DNA from: Methanoregulaceae archaeon | GTDB taxonomy: Archaea; Halobacteriota; Methanomicrobia; Methanomicrobiales; Methanospirillaceae | Direction of reading: 5' to 3' | Length of the DNA stretch: 15,391 bases | NCBI GenBank assembly: GCA_013331415.1 | Contig: DUGL01000054.1 | Span: 1-15,391 of the forward strand | In this document: in pieces, positions 1 to 7,049 of the stretch | Layout: every line of letters starts with the position of its first letter | Position numbering within the stretch: the first letter of the stretch is position 1 | Program-made: the position numbers and the translations under genes | Notes under the pieces: model-generated | Databases searched by the model: none | What the model was told of the DNA's origin: nothing | The model's input: the letters and a program-made list of their open reading frames with translations, nothing else

Positions 1-288
1 GAGCTGCTCGATCAGATCCAGGCATCGGGCTGCTGCGAGAGCCCGTCGGGCTGCGTGGAGCGGCTCGGGCTCCGGGTACTCGAATGTACACCGGAGGGGA
101 GAGATCCCGTCCTGACCGCTGCAGAGGAGGCGATCGCAGAACACCCCGGAGCGGTCGCAGACTTCCATGCCGGGCGCAGGGAGGCATTGAACTTCCTCGT
201 CGGCCAGGTCATGAAGAAGACCCGGGGATGCGCCAAACCTGCGGACGTGAACCTGGTTCTTTCCCGGCTGCTGGGGAGAGAGGGCTGA
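1..288 (+). CDS. gatB: Asp-tRNA(Asn)/Glu-tRNA(Gln) amidotransferase subunit B, C-terminal part (cut by window start)
   Basis: This is the last 95 codons of a gene open from base 1 to the TGA at 286-288. The residues match the C-terminal YqeY-like helical tail of GatB: an alanine/glutamate-rich helix ending in a stretch like 'NFLVGQVMKKTRG' and then 'ADVNLVLSRLL', the usual tRNA-contacting end of the family ('GxxMKxTxGxAxPxxVN'). GatB works with GatA and GatC in the cytoplasm to convert Glu-tRNA(Gln) or Asp-tRNA(Asn) to the amide; in archaea it usually serves Asp-tRNA(Asn), with GatDE serving Gln. The kinase-like N-terminal domain lies outside the window. Five bases separate it from topA, so the two are probably co-transcribed. 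The related GatE also has a YqeY-type tail and cannot be fully excluded. Confidence 0.85.
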   Translation, partial: ELLDQIQASGCCESPSGCVERLGLRVLECTPEGRDPVLTAAEEAIAEHPGAVADFHAGRREALNFLVGQVMKKTRGCAKPADVNLVLSRLLGREG

Positions 289-293
289 CTGCC

Positions 294-3131
294 ATGGACC
301 TGATTGTCGCGGAAAAAAATATCTCCGCACACCGGATAGCTTCTCTCCTCGCAGGTTCAAAACGGGTCAGAGAGGAGAAGGAGGGCGGGGTCCCGGTCTA
401 CCGCTTTGATGATACCGCGGTCATAGGTCTGAGGGGTCACGTCGTAGAGATTGATTTTGAGCAGGGGTATACGAATTGGCGGAGCACAGAACGGCCCCCC
501 CGGAGCCTGGTCACCGCACGCACCATCAAGGTCCCGACCGAGAAGAAGATTGTGCACCTCCTCCAGAAGCTGGCAAAACAGTCAGGGGTTGTCACGATTG
601 CCACCGATTTTGATACCGAGGGGGAGCTGATAGGGAAGGAGGCATACGAGCTGATCCGGCAGGTCAACCGGGACGTCCCGGTCAGGCGGGCACGGTTCAG
701 CGCAATCACGCCCGATGAGATCCGCCAGGCGTTTTCCAGGACAACAGAGATCGATTTCAACCTGGCCGCCGCCGGTGAAGCCCGGCAGGTCATCGACCTG
801 ATGTGGGGGGCATCCCTGACCCGGTTCATCAGCCTTGCAGCACGGCGGGGCGGGTCAAACATCCTCTCGGTAGGCCGGGTGCAGAGCCCGACCCTCGCGA
901 TGATTGTCGACCGCGAGCGCGAGATAGAGGAGTTCGTCTCCCAGCAGTACTGGCAGCTCTCGGTATTGACCAGCAAGGCAGGGGAGGAGATCGAAGCACG
1001 GCACGCTACTGCCCGGTTCTGCAGCAGGAGCGAGGCAGAAGCGGCACGCGACCGGACAACAGCACCGCTCGTGGTCATCGAGATCAAAGAGGGAACCAAG
1101 ATCGACCGGGCACCGGTCCCGCTCGATACCACCGGGTTCATCGTGGCTGCAGCCAGGCTCGGGTTCTCTGCAGCCGGGGCCATGCGGGTGGCAGAAGACC
1201 TGTACATGAACGGGTATATCTCCTACCCAAGGACCGACAACACGGTGTATCCCGCAAGCCTTGACCTCGGCGGGGTACTGCAGGCCCTCGCGCATACCGA
1301 GTTTGCCGGTGACGCATCCTGGGTCACCGCGAACCGGCGCCCTGTCCCAACACGGGGCAAGAAATCGAGTACCGACCATCCGCCTATCCACCCGGCATCA
1401 GCCGCGACACGGCAATCGCTCGGTGAAGACCGATGGAAGATCTACGAGCTCGTTGTCCGGCGGTTCCTTGCAACCCTCTCCCCGGACGCCCGCTGGAAGA
1501 CCATGAAGGTGAACTTTGAGGCGGGAGGCGAACCCTACTCCGCAACAGGCGGCCAGCTGATCGAGCCCGGGTGGCGGAAGGTGTACCCGTACAGCAAGGC
1601 GACCGAGTACACCCTCCCTGAGATGAAGGCTGGCGAGCGGCTCCCGCTCCATGCGGTAACGCTCGATGAAAAAGAGACCCAGCCGCCGGCGAGGTATACC
1701 CAGAGCAGGCTCATCCAGAAGATGGAGGAACTCGGGCTCGGGACAAAGAGTACCCGCCACGAGGTCATCCAGAAGCTCCTCTCCCGGAAGTACATCGAGG
1801 GCAATCCGTTGCGCCCCACCCTGGTCGGGAGAGCAGTGACCGAGTCACTGGAACGGCATGCAGACACCATCACCCGGCCCGTCATGACCCGGACGCTCGA
1901 GGAGCACATGCAGCAGATCAAGGATCAGCAGCGGAGCAGGGATGATGTGGTCTCCGAATCACAGCGCATGCTGCTGTCGGTCTTTGACCAGCTGGAACCC
2001 CACGAACGTGAAGTCGGCCAGGAGATCATGGAGCAGACCGCCGAGGAACTGATGCTTGGGCCCTGCCCGGTCTGCGGCCATGAGATCCGGATCCGCCACC
2101 TGCGAAACCAGACCCAGTTTATCGGGTGCACCAACTACCCGGACTGCAGCTTCAACATCGGACTCCCCTCAGCCACGTGGGGATTTGCTGTGCGGACCGA
2201 CGATACCTGCCCGGTCCACCATCTCCATCCTGTCCGCCTGGTGCGCAAGGGGAGCAGACCATGGGATATCGGCTGTCCGCTCTGCCACCAGGTTGCATCA
2301 AACAAGGAATCCCTCTTCCTGATGCCATCGATGACCCCGGAGATACATGAACGGCTCATCCAGGCCCACCTGTACACGGTCCCGGACCTGGCAAACCGTG
2401 GAGCGGATCAGCTCGCGTCCCTCATAGGAGTTCCCGGGCAACAGGCTTCTGTCCTTATCAAAGAAGCCACGGCTGTCCTCGACCTCCTCAGGCGCCGATC
2501 GGACTGCCGGAAACTGGTCCGGAAGACCCTCATCCCCAAGAGGGGCAGGAGCCCGGCCAGGGTGATCCGTAAGCTCCATGATGCCGGAATCAACGATATC
2601 GCAGGGCTCGGCACCGCTGATCCGGCACTCCTGAAGAGCGTCGGGATAGCCGAGAACGAGGCTGAAACACTCCTGCATGAGGCAAGGATGGTGGAGAACG
2701 AGCGTTTCCTCCGGCAGGCAGGAGTCCCGGCGGCCAGCATGAAGAAGTACTTTGCAGCCGGGATCGCAAGCCCGGAGGACTTCCTCTCCTCCCACCCGGT
2801 CTTCCTGGCCGGCGTGGTCGGCATGCGCCTGGAGACCGTGCAGAAGCACGTGGAGCTGGTCGCGGCTGCACGCGGGAAGACCCCCCCGGTCCGGTACACA
2901 ACGGCTCAGGTGGCACGCGGACGGGAGGAACTCCTCTCGCTCCCGGGTCTTGGAGAGCCCGATCTCCTGAGCCTCCAGAAGGCAGGGGTTGTCAGCGGGA
3001 TCCTGCTGCTCGGTGCCGATGCAGGGACACTCTCTGGAAGGAGCGGAATTCCGGCTGAGAAGATCCGGCGCTTCCAGGCACTCCTGCAGGAAAGGGCAAA
3101 GAAGGCGGAACCCGATATTATTGTGATATAG
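294..3131 (+). CDS. topA: DNA topoisomerase I (type IA) with zinc ribbons and a helix-hairpin-helix C-terminal tail
   Basis: This 945-residue type IA topoisomerase relaxes negatively supercoiled DNA through a transient 5'-phosphotyrosine link. The ATG at 294 is chosen because the protein then starts directly with the TOPRIM strand 'MDLIVAEK', with a purine-rich stretch (gagagagg, about 275-284) before it. The frame is open further upstream, but that part overlaps gatB and has no family likeness. Visible parts: TOPRIM with E7 and the acidic motif 'TDFDTEGE' (104-111); 'SVGRVQSPT' (192-200); the catalytic Tyr311 in 'GYISYPRTDNT'; 'STDHPPIHP' (359-367); and 'GLGTKSTR' (481-488). A C4 zinc ribbon follows (C591, C594, C612, C618), then a second cluster (C639, H642, C661, C664). 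Residues about 672-945 are helical repeats that read as helix-hairpin-helix units ('LHDAGINDIAGLG', 'LPGLGEPDLLSL'). The tail is long for the family. Confidence 0.95.
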   Translation: MDLIVAEKNISAHRIASLLAGSKRVREEKEGGVPVYRFDDTAVIGLRGHVVEIDFEQGYTNWRSTERPPRSLVTARTIKVPTEKKIVHLLQKLAKQSGVVTIATDFDTEGELIGKEAYELIRQVNRDVPVRRARFSAITPDEIRQAFSRTTEIDFNLAAAGEARQVIDLMWGASLTRFISLAARRGGSNILSVGRVQSPTLAMIVDREREIEEFVSQQYWQLSVLTSKAGEEIEARHATARFCSRSEAEAARDRTTAPLVVIEIKEGTKIDRAPVPLDTTGFIVAAARLGFSAAGAMRVAEDLYMNGYISYPRTDNTVYPASLDLGGVLQALAHTEFAGDASWVTANRRPVPTRGKKSSTDHPPIHPASAATRQSLGEDRWKIYELVVRRFLATLSPDARWKTMKVNFEAGGEPYSATGGQLIEPGWRKVYPYSKATEYTLPEMKAGERLPLHAVTLDEKETQPPARYTQSRLIQKMEELGLGTKSTRHEVIQKLLSRKYIEGNPLRPTLVGRAVTESLERHADTITRPVMTRTLEEHMQQIKDQQRSRDDVVSESQRMLLSVFDQLEPHEREVGQEIMEQTAEELMLGPCPVCGHEIRIRHLRNQTQFIGCTNYPDCSFNIGLPSATWGFAVRTDDTCPVHHLHPVRLVRKGSRPWDIGCPLCHQVASNKESLFLMPSMTPEIHERLIQAHLYTVPDLANRGADQLASLIGVPGQQASVLIKEATAVLDLLRRRSDCRKLVRKTLIPKRGRSPARVIRKLHDAGINDIAGLGTADPALLKSVGIAENEAETLLHEARMVENERFLRQAGVPAASMKKYFAAGIASPEDFLSSHPVFLAGVVGMRLETVQKHVELVAAARGKTPPVRYTTAQVARGREELLSLPGLGEPDLLSLQKAGVVSGILLLGADAGTLSGRSGIPAEKIRRFQALLQERAKKAEPDIIVI

Positions 3132-3140
3132 GTGCTGGCG

Positions 3141-3827
3141 ATGCATACCCGATGGAAGAACTGGGTCCACGTGACCAAGCTGGATCCTGACAAGATGCTC
3201 CCCCCCGGTGCAATTGCCGGGATAGCGGCGAGCGGGACCGATGCCCTGATGCTCTCGGGGACCCTGAATGTAACGGCAGAAAATATGAGTGCGCTCGCAC
3301 AGGAGGCGAAAGCATCCGGGCTCCCGCTGATCGTGGAACCTGCGGGTCCGGAAGCGGTCCTCTGGGACGGCGTTGACCTCGTCTTCGTCCCCTCGGTCCT
3401 GAACTCGGCAGATGTCCAGTGGATTGTCGGCCAGCACCGCACCTGGGTACAGTGCCAGCAGGTCCGGTGGGAGAAGGTGGTCCCCGAGGCCTACATCGTC
3501 CTGAACCCTAACTCTGCGGTCGGAAAGGTCACCAGGGCCACCTGCAGTATCGGAGGAGGAGAAGTGGCATCCTTTGCTGCGCTTGCGGACCATTACTTCC
3601 ACTTCCCCATCGTTTATATCGAGTATTCCGGCATGTACGGGGATCCTGCTCTCGTGAAGGCTGCCTGTGAGGCTGTTGAGACAGCGGTCATCTACTACGG
3701 GGGTGGGATCGACTCTGCAGAACGGGCCCGGGAGATGGCACAGTATGCTGACACCATCGTGGTGGGAAATGCCGTGTACGAGAAGGGGATCGATGTCCTG
3801 AAGGCAACCGTCAGAGCCATCCAGTAG
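3141..3827 (+). CDS. Geranylgeranylglyceryl phosphate synthase
   Basis: This 228-residue TIM-barrel enzyme joins sn-glycerol-1-phosphate to geranylgeranyl diphosphate, the first committed step of archaeal ether-lipid synthesis. Family marks are 'WVHVTKLDPDK' at residues 8-18 (D15 is the expected Mg-binding residue), 'LSGT' at 38-41, 'YIEYSGMYGDP' at 159-169 (E161 expected to contact glycerol phosphate), 'YGGGID' at 186-191 and 'ADTIVVGN' at 203-210. The frame also allows a GTG start at 3132, right after the topA stop. I prefer the ATG at 3141 because aggtg at 3130-3134 sits about six bases before it as a ribosome site and the alternative adds only three residues. Ten bases after its stop the TrmJ-like gene starts, so it belongs to the gatB-topA cluster. 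PcrB/heptaprenylglyceryl phosphate synthase is the bacterial relative and less likely here. Confidence 0.94.
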   Translation: MHTRWKNWVHVTKLDPDKMLPPGAIAGIAASGTDALMLSGTLNVTAENMSALAQEAKASGLPLIVEPAGPEAVLWDGVDLVFVPSVLNSADVQWIVGQHRTWVQCQQVRWEKVVPEAYIVLNPNSAVGKVTRATCSIGGGEVASFAALADHYFHFPIVYIEYSGMYGDPALVKAACEAVETAVIYYGGGIDSAERAREMAQYADTIVVGNAVYEKGIDVLKATVRAIQ

Positions 3828-3837
3828 CAGTTCACTC

Positions 3838-4578
3838 ATGCCCGCGATCGATATCGTCCTCGTCTCCCCACTCTACGAGGGAAATGTCGGGTTTGCTGCC
3901 CGGGTGATGAAGAACTTCGGGTTTTTTCAGCTGGTACTCACGGACCCCTGCCCGATCGGGGACGAGGCCTTCATGCGGGCAGCCCATGCCCGCGATGTGC
4001 TCGAACATGCAGAGCACCTGTCCCTGGACGAGGTATTCTCCCGGAGTAACATCGTCATAGCAACGACGGGAGAGGTGAGCAAGTCTGTCTGCAACCCGAT
4101 GCGGATGCCCTACTTCCAGCCATCCGAGATCCGGGACCTGATCACCGATCTCGAGGGGAGGATCTCCATCCTTTTCGGCCGGGAGAACTGGGGATTGAAC
4201 AACGATGAGATCCGGAAGAGTGATATCATCTGCACCATCCCTGCGGCAAAGGAGTATCCGATACTCAACCTCTCCCATGCGGTCGGGATCATCTGCTACG
4301 AGCTGGCCCGGATCCCGCGGGGAGAGTACCTGCTCGCAACGCGCGACGAGATGGACCACCTCTACCGCCACATCGATTCCTACCTCACGCTGATCGACCA
4401 CCCTGACTTCAAGCGGGAACCGACCATGCTCCTGATCCGCAGGGTTCTCGGGCGGGCGATGCTGACCGCCCGGGAGGCGAGCACGCTCCATGGCCTGATG
4501 CGCAGGTCGGAATGGCATATCGACCCGGAGCGTTTCGAGCGGAAGACGGACCCGGACCATGCCGGGGAGGACCGGTAA
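3838..4578 (+). CDS. trmJ: TrmJ-like tRNA (Nm32) 2'-O-methyltransferase, SPOUT/TrmH superfamily
   Basis: This 246-residue protein carries the three SpoU-class knot motifs: motif 1 'YEGNVGFAARVMKNFGF' (13-29, with the N16 and R22 positions), motif 2 'ILFGRENWGLNNDEI' (111-125) and motif 3 'PILNLSHAVGIICYEL' (141-156), which together form the trefoil-knot S-adenosylmethionine site. The GREN and NLSHAVG forms are typical of TrmJ, which methylates the ribose of residue 32 in tRNA. The C-terminal 90 residues are helical and charged, as in TrmJ homologues. No clear Shine-Dalgarno is seen in the ten bases after the preceding gene, so translation may be coupled. It is the last gene of the forward cluster. 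Function on tRNA rather than rRNA is inferred from the family. Confidence 0.88.
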   Translation: MPAIDIVLVSPLYEGNVGFAARVMKNFGFFQLVLTDPCPIGDEAFMRAAHARDVLEHAEHLSLDEVFSRSNIVIATTGEVSKSVCNPMRMPYFQPSEIRDLITDLEGRISILFGRENWGLNNDEIRKSDIICTIPAAKEYPILNLSHAVGIICYELARIPRGEYLLATRDEMDHLYRHIDSYLTLIDHPDFKREPTMLLIRRVLGRAMLTAREASTLHGLMRRSEWHIDPERFERKTDPDHAGEDR

Positions 4579-4901
4579 GTGGCCCACACCTGCAAAGCGA
4601 CCTGCTCGTGACGGTGTACATCTGCCACACAGAGGGTAGCGCAGGATTCCCGGACTTCCCTTTTCAATACCAGGGCAGCCTTCTGGCCGTGTTTGTCCTG
4701 CACGGGCCTGGCTGGATGAACACACTGTATCCCGGGGGGATATCCTCCCTGCCAGCCAATCCCTGCATCGGGGTGCAGGGTACTGGTAGCTCTCTCATTC
4801 CCGGTCGATGAGTATGGGCAGCTCACTTCTATCCCCCGCGATCCCAATCCTCTCCCTCTGCCCGCACAGGGTTTAATACCGGAGTCCTGCAACAAGGATG
4901 T
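4579..4901 (+). other. Gene-free interval with a 7-bp hairpin
   Basis: I recognise no gene here on either strand; open frames exist but their translations look like those of non-coding GC-rich DNA. A perfect inverted repeat lies at 4761-4780 (CCCTGCA, six-base loop, TGCAGGG). It has no T-run after it, so it is not a classic terminator. The right end holds the probable promoter of the next gene. Confidence 0.55.
4871..4880 (+). promoter_or_regulatory. TATA box for the META-domain lipoprotein
   Basis: The sequence gtttaatacc is centred about 26 bases before the ATG at 4902. This spacing would place transcription start at or next to the start codon, giving a leaderless or nearly leaderless mRNA. 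A weak aagga at 4894-4898 is too close to act as a normal ribosome site. Confidence 0.5.
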
Positions 4902-5783
4902 ATGAGATCACTCGTGTTCGGACTCGGAACCGGAGTCCTGATCCTGCTGCTCTGCCTGTCCGGCTGCACCGCACCGGTACCGGAACCTCCCCCTGCTACC
5001 ACCATCCCGACTACTTCTCCCACGCCGCAGGTGACCATTCCTCCCGGGTCAGGCCAGCAGGTCCTGACTGGCGTCACCTGGTACCTGATCGCCTTCAATG
5101 ACGGCGGGTCTTCAGTCGCTGCCCTCCCGGGGGTCCGGGTAACCGCTGCCTTTGATGCGGCAGGAACCGTCTCGGGATCCGCCGGGTGCAACCAGTATAC
5201 CGCGTCCTATGAAGGATCGCTCGGCGGGCTCGCGATTGGCGCCCCTTCATCGACAAAAATGCACTGCGGATCGCCGGCAGGGATAATGAACCAGGAGACG
5301 GTATACCTCACGACCCTCCGGGGGGCATCGGGCTTCACGATTGTCAATGATATCCTCACGATCCAGGACAGCAACGGGAGGGCAATCCTGACGTACTCGC
5401 GAAACGACCCGGACGTGCTCATCCCCGCGAGCCTGACCGGCACGCCCTGGTACCTGAACTCGTACATCGATGCCCGCGGCGCGATCTGGTCGCCCGGCCC
5501 CCTGCACATCATCTCTCTCCAGTTCGACAAGGATGGGAACCTCTCCGGGAATGCCGGGTGCAACTCCTACGCAGGTGGCTACGCGATGAGCGGGAACACC
5601 CTCGCCATCGGCAACCTGGTGACAACGCTCATGTTCTGCCCGGAACCCGGGGTCATGGACCTTGAAACGACCTACCTCGAATTCCTCCCCCGCATTACCC
5701 GGTATTCGATCTCCGGCAACGAGCTCACCCTCTCCGATGCGAACGGGACGATCAACATGGTGTACGATACGACGCCAGGGTAG
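4902..5783 (+). CDS. Lipoprotein with two tandem META/HslJ-like domains
   Basis: This 293-residue protein begins with a lipoprotein signal: a hydrophobic stretch (residues 4-18) and lipobox 'LSGC' with C22, followed by a Pro/Thr-rich linker (23-50). Two copies of the META (HslJ-like) domain follow, about 54-167 and 177-290. Each has the 'L.GT.W.L' opening, a 'SG.AGCN.Y' turn (C96-N97 and C220-N221) and a second cysteine 26 residues later (C122, C246) before 'E..YL..L'. The regular Cys pair in both copies suggests a disulfide in each domain outside the cell. The META family is linked with stress resistance in bacteria (HslJ, novobiocin tolerance), but its molecular role is not settled. The gene probably stands alone behind its own TATA box. 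The domain call is firm; the function is not. Confidence 0.85.
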   Translation: MRSLVFGLGTGVLILLLCLSGCTAPVPEPPPATTIPTTSPTPQVTIPPGSGQQVLTGVTWYLIAFNDGGSSVAALPGVRVTAAFDAAGTVSGSAGCNQYTASYEGSLGGLAIGAPSSTKMHCGSPAGIMNQETVYLTTLRGASGFTIVNDILTIQDSNGRAILTYSRNDPDVLIPASLTGTPWYLNSYIDARGAIWSPGPLHIISLQFDKDGNLSGNAGCNSYAGGYAMSGNTLAIGNLVTTLMFCPEPGVMDLETTYLEFLPRITRYSISGNELTLSDANGTINMVYDTTPG

Positions 5784-5806
5784 GGGAGAGGTGATTTCAA
5801 AATTTT

Positions 5807-5828
5807 AAAGAAATCTCTTCATTTCTTT
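5807..5828. terminator. Hairpin after the META lipoprotein, possible terminator
   Basis: The arms AAAGAAAT (5807-5814) and ATTTCTTT (5821-5828) are perfect complements around a six-base loop, 23 bases after the stop codon of the META lipoprotein. The right arm is T-rich, which fits archaeal transcript ends. AT-rich sequence makes chance repeats more likely here. Confidence 0.35.
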
Positions 5829-5986
5829 CGAGACACATGCCTTTAGGAAATTGATAATGGGGGAGCCATTTTCCTATTAACCCGATAATGAAATCCTGCT
5901 CAAAAGGGTGTCTGGAGATCGTGACCTGCACCCTGATCTTCATTCGAACTTCCAATGAACTCCGTTCAGGATTTCGGGCATAAATT

Positions 5987-6011
5987 ATGAAAATCACGAA
6001 GTGATTTTCAT
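5987..6011. repeat. Perfect 11-bp palindrome with GAA centre
   Basis: The arms ATGAAAATCAC (5987-5997) and GTGATTTTCAT (6001-6011) match without error around the three-base centre GAA. A weaker repeat follows directly (GAAATC at 6014-6019 and GATTTTC at 6027-6033), using almost the same words. It could be a terminator for the reverse-strand lipoprotein gene whose stop is near 6136, an operator, or the end of a small dispersed element. Confidence 0.6.
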
Positions 6012-6135
6012 TGGAAATCGTGAAAAGATTTTCAGGGGAATCGATGAGCGGCGGAAAGATGATCCAGAATACAGATCCTACGGTATTGCTCTGGCATCCA
6101 TTTGCATCGGACGGAAAAATAGTACATTTTATTGA

Positions 6136-6837
6136 TCAGATAGTGGTGATAACGAGGTTGGTATACGCAACCTCAGTATACGAATTCGATGGACAGCTGT
6201 TTACCGACAATGTGACTCCTCCCTCTTTGAAGGTACTGTCGGTTACCGTTATGAGATGGTGACCATTTACCGAGAAGCTAAGAGTATTTCCATCAACTTC
6301 GCAATGAAGACGATTGGTTGCACCAATACCGGTTTTAATATAACTTGAGCTGGTTGGTCCGGATAACTGGGTCAGACGACTATTCTCGAATTTCTGGATT
6401 CCATAGTAACCATCTGCGGAAATGGAAAAGTCATAATAATTATCTTCATCCTTATCACGCACGGTCACACCCTGCCAGTTGTCTATGGTACCGGCCACCA
6501 TCTTTGTATCCACCTCCAGAATAAAATTATTAAAATTCTTGCTCAGCCTATGGTAGAGAGATCCATCCGGAGGGTCATTATCACGGATATGGAGGGAATT
6601 TCCCGAATAAAAAACCTTTCCTGAACTTCCATCATATTCTGACTCCCATCCACTTCGCCACTGGCTCAGGTCATCGGAGAATAATACAGTATTTGTTACC
6701 GGATTAGGCGTTGGTGCTGGGGTTGGTCCTGGGGTTGGTGCTGTAGTTGGTCCTGGTGGTTCAGTACATCCAGCAAGAATGGTAAAACATGTTATTGCAA
6801 TAATCACTGAAATAAATAACAAAGATTTAAATTTCAT
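6136..6837 (-). CDS. Lipoprotein with concanavalin-like (LamG/DUF1080-type) domain
   Basis: This 233-residue secreted lipoprotein has a Lys-containing N-terminus, a hydrophobic segment (5-21) and lipobox 'LAGC' with C24. A Pro/Thr linker (25-46) built from a DNA minisatellite follows. Residues about 48-233 look like a beta-sandwich of the concanavalin/LamG type: 'LFSDDLSQW' opening, 'GVTVRDKDEDNYYDFSIS', 'DGYYGIQKFENSRL', 'GATNRLHCEVDGNTLSFSVNG' and 'VTDSTFKEGGVTL'. Such domains occur in cell-surface proteins that bind sugars or bridge surfaces; no catalytic site is visible. The gene is clearly more AT-rich than its neighbours and stands alone on the reverse strand, which points to recent acquisition. 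A TATA box centred about 26 bases before the ATG suggests a leaderless transcript. Confidence 0.8.
   Translation of the reverse strand: MKFKSLLFISVIIAITCFTILAGCTEPPGPTTAPTPGPTPAPTPNPVTNTVLFSDDLSQWRSGWESEYDGSSGKVFYSGNSLHIRDNDPPDGSLYHRLSKNFNNFILEVDTKMVAGTIDNWQGVTVRDKDEDNYYDFSISADGYYGIQKFENSRLTQLSGPTSSSYIKTGIGATNRLHCEVDGNTLSFSVNGHHLITVTDSTFKEGGVTLSVNSCPSNSYTEVAYTNLVITTI
6710..6757. repeat. Coding minisatellite, four 12-bp units
   Basis: Four consecutive 12-base units read gttggtgctggg, gttggtcctggg, gttggtgctgta and gttggtcctggt on the forward strand, alternating at one base (g/c at the seventh position). On the coding (reverse) strand they encode the Pro/Thr-rich linker after the lipid-anchored cysteine of the lipoprotein. 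Unit number could vary by slippage, which would change the length of the linker. Confidence 0.85.
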
Positions 6838-6858
6838 GAATCTGCTTATTATTTCTTT

Positions 6859-6867
6859 TTATTTTAA
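6859..6867 (-). promoter_or_regulatory. TATA box for the reverse-strand lipoprotein
   Basis: Read on the reverse strand this is ttaaaataa, centred about 26 bases before the ATG at 6837. No Shine-Dalgarno sequence lies between, so a leaderless mRNA is likely. The region is AT-rich, so the exact box is uncertain. Confidence 0.45.
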
Positions 6868-7049
6868 TGTTTTGCACGTATTTTACTGAATCTTCCCACA
6901 CTATCATAGGGGGTACTCACAACCAGATAAGAACTCGGGAAACAGAGGAGGTATTTGAGATCACAATAACCTTCCCTGACCCGGCAGGATCGTCATACTG
7001 GCACCTTTCAGACACCCTCATTACCTCTCCCTCCCCATAGTCTACGCGA

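Larger units (their letters stand above)
5784..6135. other. AT-rich gene-free interval between two lipoprotein genes
   Basis: The composition shifts sharply to AT-rich after 5790. I recognise no gene. A reverse-strand reading from a GTG at 5997 down to 5797 gives 66 residues with no known family features, and a forward reading from a TTG at 6011 runs into the opposite lipoprotein. The interval holds two inverted repeats listed separately. It may be a remnant of mobile DNA, but no transposase piece was recognised. Confidence 0.45.

Noticed and set aside
84..293. Upstream extension of topA to an ATG at 84
   Set aside because: It overlaps gatB in another frame, and the TOPRIM domain begins right at the ATG at 294.
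2298..3839. 513-codon open frame on the reverse strand across topA and the GGGP synthase gene
   Set aside because: It lies wholly opposite two well-conserved genes, has no family features and is explained by high GC at codon third positions.
3832..4725. 297-codon reverse-strand frame opposite trmJ
   Set aside because: It is the mirror of the conserved methyltransferase gene; translation is rich in Arg, Pro and Gly with no domain pattern.
4761..4780. Hairpin as a terminator for trmJ
   Set aside because: It is nearly 200 bases after the stop and lacks a T-run; kept only as a noted repeat.
4609..4811. Forward frame from a GTG in the gap after trmJ
   Set aside because: No ribosome site and the translation has no domain-like pattern; it may be chance.
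5797..5997. 66-codon reverse-strand frame from a GTG in the AT-rich patch
   Set aside because: It starts inside the palindrome, has no ribosome site or recognisable family, and may be only a remnant; not strong enough to call a gene.
6011..6262. 83-codon forward frame from a TTG
   Set aside because: It runs into the 3' end of the opposite lipoprotein gene and has no coding signs.
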